DNA of 64,000 bases from Symbiodinium natans (taxonomy: Eukaryota; Sar; Dinophyceae; Suessiales; Symbiodiniaceae), in assembly GCA_905221605.1 (NCBI GenBank), contig CAJNDS010000018.1, positions 116,001 to 180,000 on the forward strand. Reading direction: 5' to 3'. Position numbers and translations under genes: made by a program. The first letter of the stretch is position 1. Every line of letters starts with the position of its first letter. Positions 58,321 through 64,000 of this stretch are shown piece by piece. Under the pieces are notes generated by a model. The model had not been told where the DNA came from, made no database searches, and saw only the letters and a list, made by a program, of their open reading frames with translations.

Positions 58321-58466
58321 GGTAGCCCACTGGCCCATTGGTACCCTTTCGCCCCTTTTTTGTTCGTTTGGGGTTTAGGGTTTAGGGTTTAGGCCCCCCC
58401 CCCCCCCCCCCCTTAAAAAATAAAAAATAAAGGGTACCCTTGTTACAACTTGGTTCCTGGGCTACC
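58321..58466. mobile_element. Foldback element with telomere tract and poly-C core
   Basis: GGTAGCCCA and GGTACCCTTT at the left are inverted at the right as AAAGGGTACC and TGGGCTACC. The centre holds three TTTAGGG units followed by about 20 C. Confidence 0.6.
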
Positions 58467-58589
58467 AAGCCTCTAGGACTCAACCTAAATCCAGCCCTAG
58501 ACCCTTAACCCTAAAGCCTAAACCCTAAACCCCAGCAATAAATGCCTGAATCCCTCTAAGACCCAACCTGAACCCTAAACCCTAAACCC

Positions 58590-58595
58590 TAAACC

Positions 58596-58683
<88 letters not shown>

Positions 58684-58690
58684 ACCCTAA
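58590..58690. repeat. CCCTCAA heptamer array
   Basis: About 14 copies of CCCTCAA. Confidence 0.95.
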
Positions 58691-58722
58691 ACCCTAAACG
58701 CCAAAGCCTGAGCCCTAAAAAG

Positions 58723-58778
58723 GCCCTTGCCTTCTGTCTGCTGCGACAGGAGGGCCTGCTGCAGACGTTGCTGCCAGA
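58723..58778 (+). CDS. Candidate exon, unknown protein
   Basis: After CTAAAAAG the frame reads ALAFCLLRQEGLLQTLLPEA, ending G|GTGATT. Strong helical pattern. May belong with 59031-59071. Confidence 0.35.
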
Positions 58779-59030
58779 GGCCGGTGATTCAGGGTTTCAG
58801 GATGGCTTTAGGGTTTGGGGTTTCGGGTTTAGGGTTGGGGGTTTGGGGTTTGGGGTTTAGGGTTTGGGGTTTCGGGTTTAGTGTTTTGGGTTCAGGGTTT
58901 CGGGTTCAAGGCGTTGAGGGGTTTAGGGTTGAGGGTGTGGGGGCTGAAGAGGTTTAGGGCTTAAAGGGCTTGCCGCCCTAAGCCTTAAGCCCTAAAACCT
59001 GAACCCCTTTCGGAGGATTCAGGGTTCTAA

Positions 59031-59071
59031 GTTCACGATGCTGATTGCTAATCTGGCCCATGACGAGAGCC
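59031..59071 (+). CDS. Candidate exon, unknown protein
   Basis: TTCTAAG acceptor, frame FTMLIANLAHDESP, then GTGGGC donor. Confidence 0.3.
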
Positions 59072-59441
59072 CTGTGGGCTTTGGGTTTGGGGCTTCAGGC
59101 TGCAGGCTTACGAGTTAAGGGGCTGAGGGTTTTTAGGGTTAGGGTTTCGAGTTTACGGTTGAGGCTTTTGTGATCGAGGCTCAGGGGTTGAGGGTTTAGG
59201 GTTTAGGGTTTCCTGGGTTTCAGGGTTTGGGTTTGTGGGTGTAGGGCTTGCAGTGTTTTCAGGCAGGGGCTTTCTAGGGTCTCTTTGTCAATGCTTCACG
59301 GTAGCTGAGTGGTGCCCTTTTGCCGCTCTGGCTCCCAGTACAAGTGCCGAAACCCTAAACCCGAAACCCGAAACCCGAAACCCTAAAGCCCAAACCCGAA
59401 GCCTCTAGGACCCAGACCTCCCTCAGGCCCCCTGGTTCTTG

Positions 59442-59492
59442 GTAGGGAATGAGGGAATGATTAAGGGAGTATATAGGATGCATCATTCCCCC
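59442..59492. mobile_element. Foldback element, family 2 copy c (short)
   Basis: GGTAGGGAATGAGGGAATGA, then GAGTATATAGGATGCATCAT and TCCCCC; its right end runs straight into a CCCTAAA array (59498-59630). Confidence 0.55.
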
Positions 59493-59497
59493 GAAAC

Positions 59498-59632
59498 CCT
59501 AAACCCTAAACCCTAAACCCTAAACCCTAAACCCTAAACCCTAAACCCTAAACCCTAAACCCTAAACCCTAAACCCTAAACCCTAAACCCTAAACCCTAA
59601 ACCCTAAACCCTAAACCCTAAACCCTAAACCG
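59498..59632. repeat. CCCTAAA array
   Basis: About 19 perfect heptamers. Confidence 0.95.
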
Positions 59633-59966
59633 TTACTACCTAAGAAACCAGCCAGAAGGTCCCTCCTTGAGCCCCTTGAAAAAAGGAGCTCCCGAGGTTC
59701 AGCCCCCCAGTCAACTCACGGGGCATCTTGAAGCTCCCTAAGCCGGAAACAGGGTTAGGGTTTAGGGTTTAGGGTTTAGGGTTTAGGGTTTGGGGTTTGG
59801 GGTTTAGGGTTTAGGGTTTGGGGTTTAGGGCTTCGGGGGTAGCATGGCTCGGGAGATTCCGCGCCTGCTAGAAGGCGTCAGGTCTTGAAGGGCTTGCTAC
59901 AGGAGGCAAAACAGCTATGATCTCCTTCTGATCCTCCTGGCAAATTTCCCACCATACCCACTTCAC
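59633..59966. other. Unique islands and TTTAGGG array
   Basis: TTTAGGG/TTTGGGG at 59755-59835. 59844-59888 reads MAREIPRLLEGVRS to TGA, a possible terminal exon. The rest is unassigned. Confidence 0.4.
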
Positions 59967-59978
59967 CCTATATAAACC

Positions 59979-60073
<95 letters not shown>

Positions 60074-60083
60074 ACCCGCAACC

Positions 60084-60122
<39 letters not shown>

Positions 60123-60180
60123 ACCCTAAACCCTAAACCCTAAACCCTAAACCCTAAACCCTAAACCCTAAACCCTAAAC
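59967..60180. repeat. CCCTCAA array passing into CCCTAAA
   Basis: About 22 CCCTCAA then eight CCCTAAA. Confidence 0.95.
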
Positions 60181-60681
60181 CCATTTCTAAATAGGCCCCT
60201 ACATTGGAGGTTTCGGGGTGCGGCTAGAGGCTTTCGGTCTTCGGCTTCACAAGGACTTGTGCTATACTTCGAGGCGCTGTCGCTACCAAACCCTAAACAA
60301 CCCCCCAACCACGTCAAAGTCCCAAACCACAACCCCAATCAAAATTCTAAGCCCTAAATCATCAACCCTAGGCCCGAAACCCTAAACCAAAACCCTAGAC
60401 CCTAAACCCTAAACCCTAAACCCAAAACCACCCCAAACCTTCGTTTCGGGTTCAGTGTTTTGCTTCGCCCAGCAACCTTGAGAGGTCATGGGCCATCCTT
60501 CCGAGGAGATGGCAGGAGATTTGTGGCTTTAGGGGGTCACGTGTAGGGTAAGGGTTTAGGGTATTCTTGGCGTTCAATTTGAAGTGACCGAAGAGGCTTG
60601 CGTGCTGCGCAGACATGTGGCTTGCCGGGTTTCCGCTAGCTGAGCGAGTGCAACAACTTGCCCTTGGCGCCTCCAGCCTCG
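60181..60681. other. Spacer upstream of second ankyrin gene
   Basis: Unique DNA with degenerate CCCTAAA at 60355-60425. No recognisable promoter. Confidence 0.4.
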
Positions 60682-61280
60682 ATGCTTTGTGTTCAGATGA
60701 TCTCCGGAAAAGAGGTGGCGAAAGTGCCGCTGTGCCAGGAACTGAGTGTGAAGGCCTTGAAGCAGCACCTGCATCGGCTGCATGACTTACCCCCGCGTTT
60801 TCGGCAAAGGCTGCTTCTGAACGGCCAGTGTCTGGAGGACGCTGACAAGATCGACTCCCCGATGGTGCTGGAGCTCATGTTGCTTTCGTACTGCGAGGCT
60901 TCCGTGCAGGCGAAGGAGGTCCTTGAGCTCGCTGCCCTCAGGGGCTCTGTGGCCGAGGTAGGTTTGTGCAAGGAAAACTAGGCCACAAATCCAGGGGTGT
61001 GGTCGAGAGGTGCCGCTGAGAGTTTTCGGTGTACAGGTAGCTGTCATCAATAGGGATTACAATAGGGGGTGCTAGAATCCCTATAGTATAAAAACCCTAA
61101 ACCCTAAACCCTAAAGCCTAAACCCTAAACCCTAAACCCTAAACCCTAAAACGTCCCAATGTGTAGGCTTTACAGGGCTTATGAGCTTTGTAGGGTCTAG
61201 GGTTTTCTGCCTTCGGTCCTCGGAACACTCTGCCTTTTTTCGGTGGTCGTCCTAACTTGTGTGTACGTCACACCACATTC

Positions 61281-61312
<32 letters not shown>

Positions 61313-61364
61313 CTATATGTATATGTATATATATATAAATAGGCATATATGTATGTATGTATTA

Positions 61365-61403
<39 letters not shown>

Positions 61404-62240
61404 TATACACATATATGGAAACCCTGAGGTTGAGTCTGTGCTGCAACACCCTTGCCACCCGGACTGCAACGGCGGCGTTACAGCTCTGATGAAGGCATCT
61501 GATAGTGGCCATGTTGAGGTCGTGCGAGTGCTGTTGGAGGCCAGTGCTCACGTCGACTTTGCCGGCTATACCGACTTGACATCTCTGATGCTGGCATCTT
61601 GCCGTGGCCACGCTGAGGTCGTGCGACTGCTGTTGGAGGCTGGTGCGCACATCGACTTGGTCGGCAATGACGGCTTCGCAGCTCTGATGTTCGCATCTTC
61701 AGGCGGCCACGCTGAGGTCGTGCGGTTGCTGTTGGAGGCCGCTGCGCACATCGACCTGGCCGGCAAGGACGGCTTCACGGCTCTGATGTTCGCATCTGAT
61801 AGTGGCCATGTTGAGGTCGTGCAACTGCTGCTGGAGGCTGGTGCTCACCGGGACTTGGCCAACAACGAAAGCCTTACAGCGCTGATGTTCGCGTCTCAAA
61901 TCGGCCGTGTTGAGGTCGCGGGCTTGCTGTTGGAGGCCGGTGCTCACGTCGACTTGGTCGGCAAGGACGGCTTCACGGCCCTGATGTTCGCATCGGAGAA
62001 TGGCCACGTTGCTATATCCCCCTTGGGAACAATTTTTTTTTTCCAATCTTTGTTTGTATAAAACCCAAGAGGATACTAAGAATACTGTTTTTTTATTAAG
62101 GTTCTAGGGGGAGCAGAGGTCGAGGTCGTGCGATTGCTCTTGGACTTCGGTGCTCGCGGCGGTGCCAGGGAGGTGATGTTGGCCTCTGCGCGGGGCCACG
62201 CGGAGGTCGCGCGACTGCTTTTGAAGGCGGGCATGTGGAG
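60682..62240 (+). CDS. Ubiquitin-like domain plus ankyrin-repeat protein (second paralogue)
   Basis: Exon 1 60682-60957 encodes the 92-residue ubiquitin-like domain ([20 protein letters not shown] ... [13 protein letters not shown]). Exon 2 61429-62007 joins at GAG|GTTGAG and carries six ankyrin repeats (GFTALMFAS...[17 protein letters not shown]). Exon 3 from 62119 restores [10 protein letters not shown]. Introns: 60958-61428 (GT-AG, with CCCTAAA and (AT)n) and 62008-62118 (introner-like element). The 3' end is unclear: 62224-62240 (GCATGTGGAG) looks frame-shifted, and an exon-like stretch VGRLLLEAAGHGELVNKG continues at 62428 after another telomere-repeat intron. A partly decayed gene is possible. 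Confidence 0.7.
61093..61151. repeat. CCCTAAA tract inside intron
   Basis: Seven units within intron 60958-61428, following AATAGGGATTACAATAGGGG, a motif of foldback family 1. Confidence 0.9.
61280..61418. repeat. (AT)n / TATGTATA microsatellite in intron
   Basis: Almost pure AT dinucleotides immediately upstream of the splice acceptor at 61428. Confidence 0.95.
62008..62118 (+). mobile_element. Introner-like element acting as intron (111 nt, GT-AG)
   Basis: Starts GTTGCTATATCCCCCTTGGG and ends AAGGTTCTAGGGGGAGCAGAG. Removal joins GGC CAC to GTC GAG and rebuilds a canonical ankyrin helix. Ends match elements at 6598 and 47254; the core matches 45370 and 54110. Confidence 0.65.
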
Positions 62241-62427
62241 GTGGGGGTTTACGAACTTTGGGCCCCAATATAGACCCCCAAAAAGTACGAAACCCTAAAC
62301 CCTAAACCCTAAACCCTAAACCCTAAACCCTAAACCCTAAACCCTAAACCCTAAACCCTAAACCCTAAACCCTAAACCCTAAACCCTAAACCCTAAACCC
62401 TAAACCCTAGCATCGTAAACCGCCCAG
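62241..62427 (+). other. Probable intron with CCCTAAA tract
   Basis: GTGGGGGTTTACG to CCGCCCAG; holds 17 CCCTAAA units (62289-62408). Its left part (GGGGTTTACGAAC...AATATAGACCCCC) resembles the complement of 26103-26148, so it is itself a repeated element. Confidence 0.5.
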
Positions 62428-62535
62428 GTGGGCCGATTGCTTTTGGAGGCCGCGGGTCACGGCGAATTGGTCAACAAGGGCTGTGTCGTATTGCAGAGAC
62501 CAGGATGCGGTCGAATGAGGCCGTTTACGGTGTAG
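62428..62535 (+). CDS. Possible last exon of second ankyrin gene
   Basis: GCCCAG acceptor, VGRLLLEAAGHGELVNKGCV then VLQRPGCGRMRPFTV and TAG. The first half is ankyrin-like; the second half is not. Frame continuity with exon 3 is broken by one base. Confidence 0.35.
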   Translation: MGRLLLEAAGHGELVNKGCVVLQRPGCGRMRPFTV

Positions 62536-62704
62536 GGTTTAGGGTTTAGGGTTTAGGGTTTAGGGCCGCGTGTTTGCGTCGCACTGGTGAAACCTCTTCT
62601 GACCCAGAGTCGGCCTTTCGTCCCTGTCTGGGTTCCCTTGCAAGCCCCTTTATACCAAAAAGGGCACCCTGTTTTTGGATAGGTCAGTCCTGGGTCTAGC
62701 CTCT

Positions 62705-62797
62705 CACGGAGCAGCTTTGATGTCAGAGTTGGTGATGGGGACCGCGGAAACCTCTGAGCCCTCAACCCTGTCTGTCTCAAGCTTGGTAGCTGCCTAA
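62705..62797 (+). CDS. Candidate exon, unknown protein
   Basis: Frame HGAALMSELVMGTAETSEPS then TLSVSSLVAA and TAA formed by the start of a CCCTAAA array. Upstream (62625-62680) is the GGTTCCCTTGCAAGCCCCTT / AAAAAGGGCACCC element also seen near 17610 and 22605. Confidence 0.3.
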   Translation, partial: HGAALMSELVMGTAETSEPSTLSVSSLVAA

Positions 62798-63062
62798 ACC
62801 CTAAACCCTAAACCCTAAACCCTAAACCCTAAACCCTAAACCCTAAACCCCAAACCCCAAACCCCAGACCCTAAACCCTAAACCCTAAACTCTAAGCCCT
62901 AAACCTTACACCCGGAGCTTCATCTCAGAAAGTTTGGGCGGTTTAGGGTTGTATGGTTCATAGATCTTAGTAGGAACTGCTTCTGCAAGTTTGAGTGGGG
63001 TTGGGGTGGATGCCTTAGGGTTTAGAGTTTAGGGTTTAGGGATTAGGGTTTAGGGCGCGTGC
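62798..63062. repeat. Telomere-like arrays
   Basis: CCCTAAA/CCCCAAA at 62798-62910 and TTTAGGG at 63015-63055. Confidence 0.85.
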
Positions 63063-63197
63063 ATGATTCGACAAGTCGGCACCGTCCACGCCTACCCGCC
63101 TGCAGAAATTCTGTCTGCGCAATTCATACTTCAGGCTTGCGTGCTCCAAAAACCGGCGGCCCCCATTTTAGGGTTCGTTGGGTCCCCAAGAACTTAA
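63063..63197 (+). CDS. Small open frame, 44 residues
   Basis: MIRQVGTVHAYPPAEILSAQ, FILQACVLQKPAAPILGFVG, SPRT, stop. TTTTAGGG within it may instead be a splice junction. Composition is protein-like; no family recognised. Confidence 0.3.
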   Translation: MIRQVGTVHAYPPAEILSAQFILQACVLQKPAAPILGFVGSPRT

Positions 63198-63419
63198 CCT
63201 AATACTGCCTCAAAGCCCGCGCGCGAGGTCCTCCAGATAAGCGCTACAATGCGGCGAAGTGTTGATCACATATTTAACATATTTACCGTCGTTCAAGTTT
63301 AGGCCCCATCGCCCTAAAACCCCCCAACTCAGAAGCCTAGCTAAACCCCAAAACCCTAGAACCCCGGAACCCGTCATCCCAACTCGCTCCCCCCTCCCCC
63401 CCAACCCCTACGCCCGAAA

Positions 63420-63560
63420 CCCTAACCCCTAACCCCTAACCCCTAACCCCTAACCCCTAAACCCTAAACCCTAAACCCTAAACCCTAAACCCTAAACCCT
63501 AAACCCTAAACCCTAAACCCTAAACCCTAAACCCTAAACCCTAAACCCTAAACCCCAAGC
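63420..63560. repeat. CCCCTAA then CCCTAAA array
   Basis: Five CCCCTAA then about 15 CCCTAAA. Confidence 0.95.
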
Positions 63561-64000
63561 TCTTGGCTTGGTCCGCCCTGGCAACCTCCACAAAATGGGG
63601 GGGCTTCCGAAACTAGGGGTACCTTATTGGGGTAAGGTAATCCTACTATTTGGCGGTCTAGGTTTTAGGGTTTAGGGTTTAGGGTTTGGGAAAAGATGAG
63701 GCTGTCCGAAAAACAGGGTATTCTGGAGTAAGGCTTATGGTATTTTGGTGTCCACAAGGTTTGCCGCCCCCCTTACCCCTCCTCCTGCCCCACTTTGGGA
63801 AGAACCCGAAGAACCCATAGTCCTTGCCTCACATAAGGATCCTGATTGTTTTGTAAAGAATATTCTTTCCTTGAGCGTTTCGGGTTTTCTTTGTAATTGT
63901 GGGGTTTATGTAGGTTTTGGTGTTAAAGGGTTCAGGTGCCAAGAACCCCCCCCCCCCCCCCGCCCCCCAAAGAAAAAAAACAGAGAAAAAGCATCACGAA
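63561..64000. other. Unique DNA to end of window
   Basis: TTTAGGG units at 63665-63690 and a C tract at 63948-63967; GGGGTACCTTATTGGGGT near 63619 is another copy of the GGTACC-type element. No gene supported. Confidence 0.5.

Overview
The window looks like nuclear DNA of a dinoflagellate, most probably a member of Symbiodiniaceae or a relative. Four things point that way. (1) Runs of the TTTAGGG/CCCTAAA telomere-type repeat fill the intergenic and intronic space in both orientations. (2) Two paralogous genes carry an N-terminal ubiquitin-like domain followed by ankyrin repeats, a combination I associate with these algae. (3) Introns with GC as well as GT donors fit the reading frames, and exons are small and widely scattered. 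(4) There is a large Ty1/copia retrotransposon. These are inferences from sequence features; no database search was possible.

Layout. 1-7.2 kb: degenerate telomere-like repeats with many orientation switches, a 113-bp-arm inverted duplication (3108-3337), a foldback element and small candidate exons. 7.2-10.4 kb: an old element bounded by ~145-bp direct repeats, coding on the minus strand, probably a non-autonomous LTR element. 10.4-14.9 kb: repeat arrays, a 30-bp minisatellite, a foldback element and exon fragments. 14.9-16.2 kb: first ubiquitin-like/ankyrin gene, whose first intron is made of CCCTAAA-type repeats. 16.2-20.4 kb: repeats and small exons. 20.4-29.8 kb: scattered exons of a TrmH/SpoU-family RNA 2'-O-methyltransferase, separated by kilobases of telomere-like repeats, minisatellites and G tracts. 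30.8-32.9 kb: telomere-repeat-poor DNA with a small gene candidate. 32,935-44,060: a recent Ty1/copia element on the minus strand (427-bp LTRs with one visible difference, GGTAC target duplication, very long gag-pol). 44-60.6 kb: repeats, (TAC)n arrays, foldback elements and many small exon candidates. 60.7-62.5 kb: second ubiquitin-like/ankyrin gene. 62.5-64 kb: more repeats.

The main theme is that telomere-type repeats behave like insertions and like introns. Several tracts are flanked by short direct repeats (AGAGG, ATCCCG, a 12-mer, a 17-mer and a 33-mer). At least three lie exactly where an intron is needed to keep an exon frame open. The G-rich strand repeat supplies both ends of an intron itself: each GGTTTAG unit offers a GT donor and a TTTAG acceptor. 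A second family of dispersed AT-rich elements (~5 copies) also acts as an intron in the second ankyrin gene, resembling introner elements.

Limits: splice sites are inferred by eye from frame and homology between paralogues. Most isolated exons are labelled candidates. No rRNA, tRNA or CRISPR array was recognised.
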